NCBI GenBank assembly: GCA_031258625.1
Contig: JAIRMO010000004.1
Location: forward strand, 1 to 5,139
Origin: Spirochaetaceae bacterium
Lineage (GTDB): Bacteria > Spirochaetota > Spirochaetia > Treponematales > Breznakiellaceae
DNA length: 5,139 nucleotides
Direction of reading: 5' to 3'
Shown: positions 1 to 5,138 of the stretch, piece after piece
Position numbering within the stretch: position 1 is the first letter of the stretch
Layout of the letters: each line of letters starts with the position of its first letter
The notes under the pieces: generated by a model
The model's input: the letters and a program-made list of their open reading frames with translations, nothing else
What the model was told of the DNA's origin: nothing
Databases searched by the model: none
Position numbers and translations under genes: made by a program

Positions 1-1
1 A

Positions 2-94
2 ATACTCAAACATTCCCTGACCAACCGTTATCTTGAATCAATTGGATTTCCCGATATGGGCAAGCGATTTGAGATACTACACGCAACCCGTTGA
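2..94 (+). CDS. Probable C-terminal end of group II intron-encoded protein (partial)
   Basis: A frame open from the window edge gives 30 residues, ending in FEILHATR, followed by a TGA at 92-94. The stop lies one base before the first paired nucleotide of domain V (A95). Intron-encoded reverse transcriptase/maturases are normally carried in domain IV and can end just before domain V, so position supports this call. The residues themselves contain no diagnostic motif: the reverse transcriptase core and maturase X domain would lie upstream of the window. The right-hand intron has its stop codon at the identical place relative to domain V. The last residues of the two proteins are not obviously similar. 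Confidence 0.5.
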   Translation: MLKHSLTNRYLESIGFPDMGKRFEILHATR

Positions 95-126
95 ACCGCC
101 GTGTACCGAACGGTATGCACGGTGGT
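95..126 (+). ncRNA. Group II intron domain V (catalytic hairpin), left copy
   Basis: Bases 95-103 pair with 118-126 to form a 9-bp lower stem that includes a G98-U123 wobble. A two-base bulge (U116 G117) follows. Bases 104-107 pair with 112-115, closing a GAAC loop (108-111). Aligned with classical domain V, C97-G98-C99 is the catalytic triad in its CGC form, and the wobble sits on the triad G as expected. CGC instead of AGC is known from group IIC introns and some other bacterial lineages. The upper stem is one pair shorter than the usual five, and the loop is not a GNRA tetraloop. The compensatory change at 107/112 relative to the right copy confirms the upper stem. Confidence 0.85.
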
Positions 127-128
127 GT

Positions 129-170
129 GAGAGGACGGCTACTCAAATAATGGGTAGCCTCCTACTCGAT
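129..170 (+). ncRNA. Group II intron domain VI with branch-point A and 3' splice site, left copy
   Basis: Bases 129-131 pair with 165-167 and 132-135 with 160-163, leaving A164 as a single bulged adenosine, the expected lariat branch point six bases before the last intron base. Above an unpaired C136, bases 137-144 pair with 152-159 around a 7-nt AT-rich loop (145-151). The intron ends at T170. Pairs 130/166 and 140/156 have both changed together relative to the right copy (A-U to G-C and U-A to C-G). Confidence 0.85.
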
Positions 171-268
171 TAGTTCCTCGAGCCGGTAACGGCTGTTTTT
201 GTACCCATTATCAAATAAAGCGCCCTTCAAGATACCACGTTGGACCGCAGGTCCTGTTCCGCGGAGGA
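171..268. other. Non-coding spacer between left intron and nuclease gene
   Basis: This is the 3' exon flank of the left intron and the region downstream of the nuclease gene. No convincing gene is visible. It contains a plus-strand terminator-like hairpin (181-200). A second small hairpin at 242-254 (GGACC stem, 3-nt loop) has no T-run on either side. A 10-base stretch at 202-211 is the reverse complement of intron bases 147-156. No strong terminator for the minus-strand operon was found here, so transcription may continue antisense into the intron. Confidence 0.6.
181..200 (+). terminator. Weak Rho-independent terminator-like hairpin, plus strand
   Basis: AGCCG (181-185) pairs with CGGCT (190-194) around a GTAA tetraloop, and G then five T follow (195-200). 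The GNRA-type loop and the U-run fit a small intrinsic terminator for plus-strand transcription leaving the intron or the gene it interrupts. The stem is only five pairs, so efficiency is doubtful. On the minus strand it is not followed by a T-run, so it would not end the nuclease operon. Confidence 0.45.
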
Positions 269-1051
269 TCATTTTCTTTTTTTCCAGCGGATATACACTT
301 GCCGGCCGGTACCGTTTTCCTGGGGCCGTTCCTCACTTTCAAACTGGGGTATTGCCCGGAAAAGATCCCCCAGTTTTTTAAACCCGTAGTTCCGGGGATC
401 AAATTCACTGGACCGGTTGGTGATTTTTTGTCCTACGCTGCCCAGATACGCCCAGCCTGATTCGTCGGCCAGATCCTCCACCGCGTCCCGGAGCAGTTTT
501 AGAAGGCGGCGGTCCACCTTAAAGTCCCGGCGAATCCGGGAAGCGGGCCTGTTTTCATCTTCGTCGTTTTCTTCCTGCACGTCCCGAAGTATCTCGGTAT
601 AGATAAATTTATCACAAACCGCGACAAAGGCCCGGGGGGTTTTCTTTTCCCCAAAGCCGTAAACCGTGCGGCCGCTTTCCCGAAGCCGCGCCGCAAGGCG
701 GGTAAAATCAGAATCGCTGGAAACAATACAGAACCCGTCGAGTTTTTCACTGTACAGCAGATCCATGGCGTCTATGATCATGGCAGAGTCGGTAGCGTTT
801 TTACCGCTGGTGTAGGAAAATTGTTGGATGGGCTGGATGGCGAATTCCAAAAGCCGGTCTTTCCAGGAGCGGAGGTTGGTACTGGTCCAATCGCCGTAGA
901 TCCGTTTAACGCTGGCCACTCCGTATTTGGCGACCTCGTCCAGAAGTCCTTCGATAATAGCCGGTTGGGTATTGTCCGCGTCAATAAGGACCGCGAGTTT
1001 CGCTTGAAAGGTTTCAACTTGGGAACTGGAAAATGGTAATAAGGGCATCAT
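269..1051 (-). CDS. NYN-domain (PIN-like) predicted ribonuclease with C-terminal LOTUS/OST-HTH-like region
   Basis: A 260-residue cytoplasmic protein with no signal peptide or membrane segment. The N-terminal NYN domain (about 17-155) shows the acidic metal site of PIN-like nucleases: D24 and D26 in LIDADN, D88 in TDSAMIIDAM, and D113/D115 in SSDSDF. Known members are Mg-dependent RNases. A charged linker rich in D and E (about 157-176) leads to a region (about 180-256) with the pattern of a LOTUS/OST-HTH RNA-binding domain, including GWAYLGSVGQ and FDPRNYGFKKLGDLF. This architecture recurs in bacteria and resembles eukaryotic MARF1-type proteins. All visible catalytic residues are intact. 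Two ATGs stand in tandem (1051-1049 and 1048-1046). The ribosome binding site AAGGAG (1060-1055) is 3 nt from the first and 6 nt from the second, so the second is the likelier start. It follows the upstream gene by 39 nt and is probably the last operon member. The RNA target is unknown. Confidence 0.88.
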   Translation of the reverse strand: MMPLLPFSSSQVETFQAKLAVLIDADNTQPAIIEGLLDEVAKYGVASVKRIYGDWTSTNLRSWKDRLLEFAIQPIQQFSYTSGKNATDSAMIIDAMDLLYSEKLDGFCIVSSDSDFTRLAARLRESGRTVYGFGEKKTPRAFVAVCDKFIYTEILRDVQEENDEDENRPASRIRRDFKVDRRLLKLLRDAVEDLADESGWAYLGSVGQKITNRSSEFDPRNYGFKKLGDLFRAIPQFESEERPQENGTGRQVYIRWKKRK

Positions 1052-1054
1052 TCA

Positions 1055-1060
1055 CTCCTT
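1055..1060 (-). promoter_or_regulatory. Strong Shine-Dalgarno for the NYN nuclease gene
   Basis: AAGGAG on the minus strand is the best ribosome binding site in the window. Its spacing favours the second of the two tandem ATGs (6 nt against 3 nt). It lies in an AT-rich 39-nt gap after the helicase-partner gene, allowing translation independent of upstream coupling. Confidence 0.75.
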
Positions 1061-1090
1061 AAAAAATTTATCGAAACATACGACAAGGGC

Positions 1091-3175
1091 TCAGTCTCCA
1101 AAAATTGAATGTTTAATCCGCCTGAGGAGACTGATCTTTCCCAGGGGCAGACGGAATTCTTCCCCCTGGGGCATGGGTTTAAGAACGAGGATAGTTTCTC
1201 CTTCCTGTTTTTCCAAAGCCAAAGGGATCCCCATGACCCGGTTGGCGTCTTCCCCGGAGCCGGGCCAGAGGACCTCTAAAAGGGACTTGGATGCCAACGC
1301 CTGTTTCGCCACGGTGGTTTTTCCCACATAGTCAAGCCCCCGGGCCTCCAGTTTTTCAAAACGGATGGAAGCTCCCGTAAGCTGGGATTCACTCAAAATA
1401 AGCCGCCGTTCTATCCGGGCGGCCAGTTCGTCCCGTTCCGGTTTGGGGAGCGGTATTTTTACCAGCGCCGACCGGAAACGATCCTGGTAAACCTCCGCCT
1501 TTTCCGTGTCCCGCGGGGCGGTCATTTTTTTACCGGACCGCGTTTTTGGAAAACCGGCAATTTTGTTTTTATACATCCCATCGTAAAAGGATTCCGGATG
1601 ATCCACCCCTCCGGGAGAAGGGTAGGGGGAAAGCCGGATCCCCGGCTCCTTCTGATCCGCCGGCCGGGGGGAGCCTTCCTGCTGGGCTATGATATCCACC
1701 CCGGCCTTTTGCAGGGCTTCGGCGGCGGCGGCCTTTTCCGCTGCCGTGAGGAGGTACACCCCCGGCGCGAGGGTCCGGCTGATCAGGGCCGCCACGGGAT
1801 TGGCATCCGCCAGGTAACGCCGGTCTTCGGAAAGGGAAAGCACCACCCCCTGGTGGAGGGCGACCCCGGAATACCGGGATTCCCAATCCCTCAGGTTCCA
1901 GACCAGACCGGGGTCCGGTTTTTTTCCGGAAAGCCCTTCCAGCATATCCAGCATCCTCTGGGAACTGATATTCCGGTCAAAACCCCGGACCGCCGACTCC
2001 CGGGTCAGTTCAAACCGCACCGCCGTTCCGGTTTCCCGGACCGAACAGAAAAACGCCAGCCTGAGGGCATCGCCACAATCGATCTCAGGGTAGAGGAGGC
2101 AGGAGAAAGCCGTATCCAGGGCGATCACCGGCCGGTTCGGTTCCGGCTCCGGTGGGCGGTAGGAAAAGGGGCTCCGGAAACCATTCCCCGTTTTTTCAAG
2201 AAGGCCGGTTTTATCCAGGGCTTCCAGGGCCGCCTCAGGGTTCAAAACCGGCTTATCCAGGAATTTCGGATACCGGCGGTACAAAAGTTCCATAATCCTT
2301 TTCAGGGTAGTTTCGGGGTACTGCCGCCCTTCTTCCAGGGTGTCAAAAAAATCATGGATAAACCGCACCGTGGATTGCAGGCGTCCCCGGTGAAAATATC
2401 CCCCATGATCCCCCCGGAGGTATAACCACAAACCCGCAGAGAGATATTCCCGGCGGTCCCGGGGGGATAATTCCCCAAAAGCCCGGATCCGGGCTTCGTC
2501 CACCGTGAGCCGGTCCTCCTCGTCCCGGAGGAGGCCGGTATGTATCCACGCCCCGGTCATGGCTTCCAGGTCGATTCCGGGGAAGATCAAAAGCCCGTCT
2601 TCGGAGATCTTCTTGCGTATTCCCCCCCCGGCTTTAAAAAATTCCGGCCGTTCCAGGATAAAAGCTAAAAAAGCGGCGAGGAGGGGAGCCCCCAGTTCGG
2701 GGGGGCTTTTATCCGGGGGATGTTCCAGGGGCGTGGAGGGGAACAGGATGCTGGTGTCCTCGATAAGGGGGGCCAGGACCGGTTTTAATATGGGGTTAAG
2801 GGCCAAATGGTAGCTCCCCTCTTTTAGAAAACGGTATACCAGAAGGCGTTCCTCAAGATTGAGGAGTTTGGAGTGGAGCTCGGCATAGGTAAGCTCCCCG
2901 GTAAAAAAAGATTCCAGTTCCCCCGGCGCCGGATTCCCCAAAACCGCGATGGCGGTGATGATCCGGTGATCCCTTCCGTCGATATAGGCGGTTATTACCT
3001 CCTGGATCTCTTTCCGGGAAAGAAAAACCGCCAGATCCTCCAGGAGCCGTTGTTTATTAAAGGGGGTTTTGACATTGCCGAAGATACTCCTAAAAAGCTC
3101 AAAATAGGCGCCGTCCGGAAGGGTCAGGAGGGCGGATTTCCAATCATCGGGGGAACAAAAAACGGCTTCCGTCAT
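1091..3175 (-). CDS. XPB-helicase-associated protein with XPB N-terminal-like module and WYL-like C-terminus
   Basis: A 694-residue cytoplasmic protein without helicase, nuclease or membrane motifs. The N-terminal 340 residues are mainly helical and may contain winged-helix repeats. Residues about 348-450, starting RPVIALDTAFSCLL, have the pattern of the module at the N-terminus of bacterial XPB helicases (Pfam Helicase_C_3, PF13625): hydrophobic strand, acidic loop, FELTRES matching the RITPLS segment of the helicase, then helices. A low-complexity linker (about 500-560; P, G, K) precedes a C-terminal region (about 610-685) that fits a WYL-type fold: KQALASKSLLEVLW, then strands ending EEFRLPLGKISLLRRI. 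The WYL triplet itself is not present. Actinobacterial XPB genes have a similar neighbour (Rv0862c beside Rv0861c in M. tuberculosis). The ATG overlaps the helicase stop as ATGA, implying translational coupling; only a weak GAGG lies upstream. It is probably a helicase partner or regulator; activity is unknown. Confidence 0.8.
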   Translation of the reverse strand: MTEAVFCSPDDWKSALLTLPDGAYFELFRSIFGNVKTPFNKQRLLEDLAVFLSRKEIQEVITAYIDGRDHRIITAIAVLGNPAPGELESFFTGELTYAELHSKLLNLEERLLVYRFLKEGSYHLALNPILKPVLAPLIEDTSILFPSTPLEHPPDKSPPELGAPLLAAFLAFILERPEFFKAGGGIRKKISEDGLLIFPGIDLEAMTGAWIHTGLLRDEEDRLTVDEARIRAFGELSPRDRREYLSAGLWLYLRGDHGGYFHRGRLQSTVRFIHDFFDTLEEGRQYPETTLKRIMELLYRRYPKFLDKPVLNPEAALEALDKTGLLEKTGNGFRSPFSYRPPEPEPNRPVIALDTAFSCLLYPEIDCGDALRLAFFCSVRETGTAVRFELTRESAVRGFDRNISSQRMLDMLEGLSGKKPDPGLVWNLRDWESRYSGVALHQGVVLSLSEDRRYLADANPVAALISRTLAPGVYLLTAAEKAAAAEALQKAGVDIIAQQEGSPRPADQKEPGIRLSPYPSPGGVDHPESFYDGMYKNKIAGFPKTRSGKKMTAPRDTEKAEVYQDRFRSALVKIPLPKPERDELAARIERRLILSESQLTGASIRFEKLEARGLDYVGKTTVAKQALASKSLLEVLWPGSGEDANRVMGIPLALEKQEGETILVLKPMPQGEEFRLPLGKISLLRRIKHSIFGD

Positions 3176-4953
3176 CGGCCGGCATCCTCAGCGCCGCCGG
3201 GATCCGCGGCGGTCCGCAGGTCCTCCCCGGTCCAATGCTGGATAGAATATTTGTACCCCTGTTCAGCCAAGAATTTCTGGCGGTTGGCGGCAAAATCTTC
3301 TTCCAGGGTATACCGGGATACCAGGGTATAAAAATAGGAATTCCGCCCCTTGGGACGGAGGATCCTGCCTAAACGTTGGGCTTCCTCCTGCCGGGACCCA
3401 AAGGACCCCGAAACCTGGACGGCCATGGACGCATCGGGAAGATCGATGGCAAAATTGGCCACCTTGGAGACCACGATCACCCGGACTTCCCCCTTTTTAA
3501 AGGAATCGTAGATCCGTTCCCGCTCGGCGTTGGGGGTTTTCCCGGTGATGAGGGGGGTCTTGAGGAGTTTCGCCAGGGATTCAAGCTGGGTGATATACTG
3601 GCCTATCACCAGGATGTGATCATCCCCGTGGTTTTCCACCAACTGCCGGACGATGAGTTCCTTAAAGGGGTTTTCGCTGGCGATACGGTACTTTTCCCGC
3701 TGGGAAGCCACCGCATAGGGGATCTTGAGGTTTTCGGGCATATCCAACCGGATCTCCGTGCAGAGGGCCTCCGCTATCCACCCCTTGGTTTCCAGATCCT
3801 TCCAGGGAACGTCGTACCGTTTGGGCCCCACCAGGCTAAAGACCGCGTCTTCCGCCCCGTCTTCCCGGACCAGGGTCGCGGTCAGTCCCAGCCGCCGGAC
3901 CGCCTGTAGTTCCGCGGTAACCCGGAAAACCGGCGCCGGGAGAAGATGAACCTCGTCATAGATGATGAGCCCCCAGGACCGCTCCCGGAAGAGTTTGAAA
4001 TGGGGAAAATCCCCGTCCTTATGGGGCCGCCAGGTGATGATTTGATAGGTGGCGATGGTCACCGGCGCTACCGCCTTGGCGTCCCCGGTATATTCGGCGA
4101 TATCCTCCGGGGAAAGGGCGGTTTTATCCAGCAATTCCGCTATCCACTGATGGACCGCCGCCACGTTGGTGGTAAGGACCAGGGTGTTGGTTTTGAGGTA
4201 CGACATAAAGGTCATCCCCACCACGGTTTTCCCGGAACCGCAGGGAAGTACCACCACCCCGTACCCCGTACCGGGGCCGCTGCCGCCCAGTACCGCCTTG
4301 GCCGCCTCCACCTGATAGTCCCGGGGGGCAAAGGGCCGGCCCGCGGCGCTTTGCTCCCTGAGGCCGATCTCCAGGGGCTCCCCCTTTACCAGGGGGGCCT
4401 CGTCCTGAACCGGCCAACCCAGTTTGATGAGTTCCCGTTTGACGCTCCCCCGGTCGGTGAGGCGCAGCCGGAATCCCAGGGCGGTTTTTTCCAGGTACTT
4501 GAACAGGGACCGGGCCGCCCCGATTTCCGCCAGGATGGCCTCTTCCCCGGTGACGAGGAAAAGTTCCTCGGGCAGCGCCGCCGGTTCCGCCGCCGTCTTC
4601 TTGGAAGGCCCGGACCGGGTATGGGCTGAGACAAGCTGTTCCGCCGAGACAAGCCGTATCTTGCCGTACCGGGCCATGGTGTCGGAAAAACCCTGGGAAA
4701 TCCCCGGCGAAATCGGGTAACGGCTGTAGGTCTCCAGGGCGGTAATAATATCCGCCGGGGAAAACCCCGCGCTGGCGGCATTCCAGAGGGATAGGGGGGT
4801 TATGCGGTAGGTATGGATATGCTCCGGGGATTTTTCCAGTTCCGCAAAGGGCAAAACCGCGATCCGGGCATCCTCAGCCTTGGGGGCGTGGACATCCAAA
4901 AGCAGGGTCCGGTCACTTTGAACGATCAGTGGGTTTGCGGGATCTATCGGCAT
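3172..4953 (-). CDS. XPB/Ssl2-type DNA helicase (SF2, ERCC3 family)
   Basis: A 593-residue, apparently full-length ATP-dependent DNA helicase; characterised XPB enzymes unwind 3'-5'. Residues 8-103 form the bacterial XPB N-terminal module. A linker and damage-recognition-like region follows (about 125-200). Helicase domain 1 shows RDYQ (211-214), Walker A LPCGSGKT (236-243), motif Ia TTNVAAVHQW (261-270), TYQ (302-304), the family-typical DEVH box (333-336) and LTAT (357-360). The XPB-specific RED motif is present (R363 E364 D365). Helicase domain 2 shows HILVIGQY (446-453), VVSKVANFAIDLPDA (494-508) and QRLGRILRPK (526-535). No key residue is missing. In eukaryotes XPB is a TFIIH subunit for promoter opening and excision repair; bacteria lack TFIIH, and the bacterial role, probably DNA repair, is less clear. 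This ATG is required because the N-terminal module begins within 8 residues of it. It has no Shine-Dalgarno and sits close behind a consensus -10. It is first in the operon, overlapping the next gene by 4 nt. Confidence 0.95.
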   Translation of the reverse strand: MPIDPANPLIVQSDRTLLLDVHAPKAEDARIAVLPFAELEKSPEHIHTYRITPLSLWNAASAGFSPADIITALETYSRYPISPGISQGFSDTMARYGKIRLVSAEQLVSAHTRSGPSKKTAAEPAALPEELFLVTGEEAILAEIGAARSLFKYLEKTALGFRLRLTDRGSVKRELIKLGWPVQDEAPLVKGEPLEIGLREQSAAGRPFAPRDYQVEAAKAVLGGSGPGTGYGVVVLPCGSGKTVVGMTFMSYLKTNTLVLTTNVAAVHQWIAELLDKTALSPEDIAEYTGDAKAVAPVTIATYQIITWRPHKDGDFPHFKLFRERSWGLIIYDEVHLLPAPVFRVTAELQAVRRLGLTATLVREDGAEDAVFSLVGPKRYDVPWKDLETKGWIAEALCTEIRLDMPENLKIPYAVASQREKYRIASENPFKELIVRQLVENHGDDHILVIGQYITQLESLAKLLKTPLITGKTPNAERERIYDSFKKGEVRVIVVSKVANFAIDLPDASMAVQVSGSFGSRQEEAQRLGRILRPKGRNSYFYTLVSRYTLEEDFAANRQKFLAEQGYKYSIQHWTGEDLRTAADPGGAEDAGR

Positions 4954-4962
4954 AACTTATCT

Positions 4963-4991
4963 ATTATAGTAAAAATTTTATTGAATTTAAA
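4963..4991 (-). promoter_or_regulatory. Sigma-70-type promoter of the helicase operon (probably leaderless transcript)
   Basis: On the minus strand a perfect TATAAT (4968-4963) is preceded at exactly 17 bp by TTTAAA (4991-4986), which matches TTGACA at four of six positions. The spacer is AT-rich. A start 6-7 nt past the -10 would fall near 4956-4957, only 3-4 nt before the helicase ATG at 4953. No purine-rich ribosome binding site lies between them. The expected mRNA is therefore leaderless or nearly so. This is the only clear promoter-like sequence seen for the three-gene block. Confidence 0.7.
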
Positions 4992-5023
4992 GAGGGCGCA
5001 ATGCCTCATTAAACCCATAGAGA
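4992..5023. other. Short 3' exon flank between right intron and promoter
   Basis: The 32 bases between the right intron's splice site and the -35 box contain no gene or recognisable operator. The intron end thus lies immediately upstream of the promoter without disrupting it. Whatever originally lay upstream of the helicase has been separated from it by the intron. Confidence 0.6.
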
Positions 5024-5065
5024 ATCGGGTAGGAGGCCACCCATTATTTGAGTGGCCGTCCTCCC
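5024..5065 (-). ncRNA. Group II intron domain VI with branch-point A, right copy
   Basis: On the minus strand GGGAGGA (5065-5059) pairs with the TCCT and CCC segments (5034-5031 and 5029-5027), leaving a bulged A opposite t5030 as the branch point. An 8-bp upper stem (5057-5050 with 5042-5035) closes the same 7-nt loop as in the left copy. The intron ends at 5024. Two base pairs differ from the left copy, both by paired substitution. Confidence 0.85.
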
Positions 5066-5067
5066 AC

Positions 5068-5099
5068 ACCACCGTGCGTACGGTTCCGTACACGGCGGT
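5068..5099 (-). ncRNA. Group II intron domain V (catalytic hairpin), right copy
   Basis: The fold is the same as in the left copy: a 9-bp lower stem (5099-5091 with 5076-5068), a CG bulge (5078-5077), and a 4-bp upper stem closing GAAC (5086-5083). The CGC triad is at 5097-5095 with the G5096-U5071 wobble retained. G5087-C5082 replaces the C-G pair found at 107/112 in the left copy. Confidence 0.85.
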
Positions 5100-5138
5100 T
5101 CAATGAGCCGGAATAGGCACCCGTAATTTCAGAAGCCT
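5100..5138 (-). CDS. Possible C-terminal end of group II intron-encoded protein (partial)
   Basis: Twelve codons from the window edge (ending RVPIPAH) run into a TGA that lies one base before domain V, exactly as in the left intron. That shared stop position is the only support. The visible residues carry no motif and do not clearly match the left protein's end, so the reading frame is tentative. Confidence 0.3.
   Translation of the reverse strand, partial: RLLKLRVPIPAH

Larger units (their letters stand above)
1..170 (+). mobile_element. Group II intron, 3' end (left copy; 5' part outside window)
   Basis: This is the 3' terminal part of a self-splicing, retrotransposing group II intron read on the plus strand. 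What is seen is an open frame that stops at 92-94, then a domain V-like hairpin (95-126), a 2-nt linker, and a domain VI-like hairpin (129-167) with a bulged A, ending in the canonical AY dinucleotide (A169 T170). The 3' exon then starts at T171. Bases 91-170 match 73 of 80 positions in the minus-strand copy at 5103-5024. The differences are compensatory, so the RNA fold is real. The 5' end, domains I-III and most of the encoded protein lie outside the window, so whether the intron is full length or active cannot be judged. Confidence 0.85.

Noticed and set aside
91..173. Frame through domains V and VI open in both introns, reading EPPCTE followed by YARWC
   Set aside because: Shared residues follow from the conserved RNA. 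The substitutions between copies keep base pairs, not codons, and the right-hand frame is closed by a stop codon shortly upstream, so this is not a gene.
242..254. GGACC/GGTCC hairpin just downstream of the nuclease stop codon as operon terminator
   Set aside because: The stem is only five pairs with a 3-nt loop, and no T-run follows on the minus strand (or on the plus strand).
1052..1090. Separate promoter for the NYN nuclease in the AT-rich gap
   Set aside because: A TTGTCG resembling a -35 box is present, but no acceptable -10 lies at 16-18 bp from it.
1598..2425. Long plus-strand open frame (275 codons) opposite the helicase-partner gene
   Set aside because: It is antisense to a well-supported coding frame in GC-rich DNA, its translation is a proline-, glycine- and arginine-rich shadow with no domain pattern, and no ribosome binding site was noticed.
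3946..4629. Plus-strand open frame (227 codons) opposite the helicase
   Set aside because: It mirrors the helicase codons exactly where the Walker A and DEVH motifs are encoded on the other strand; its composition is biased to G, P and R and there is no independent evidence for it.
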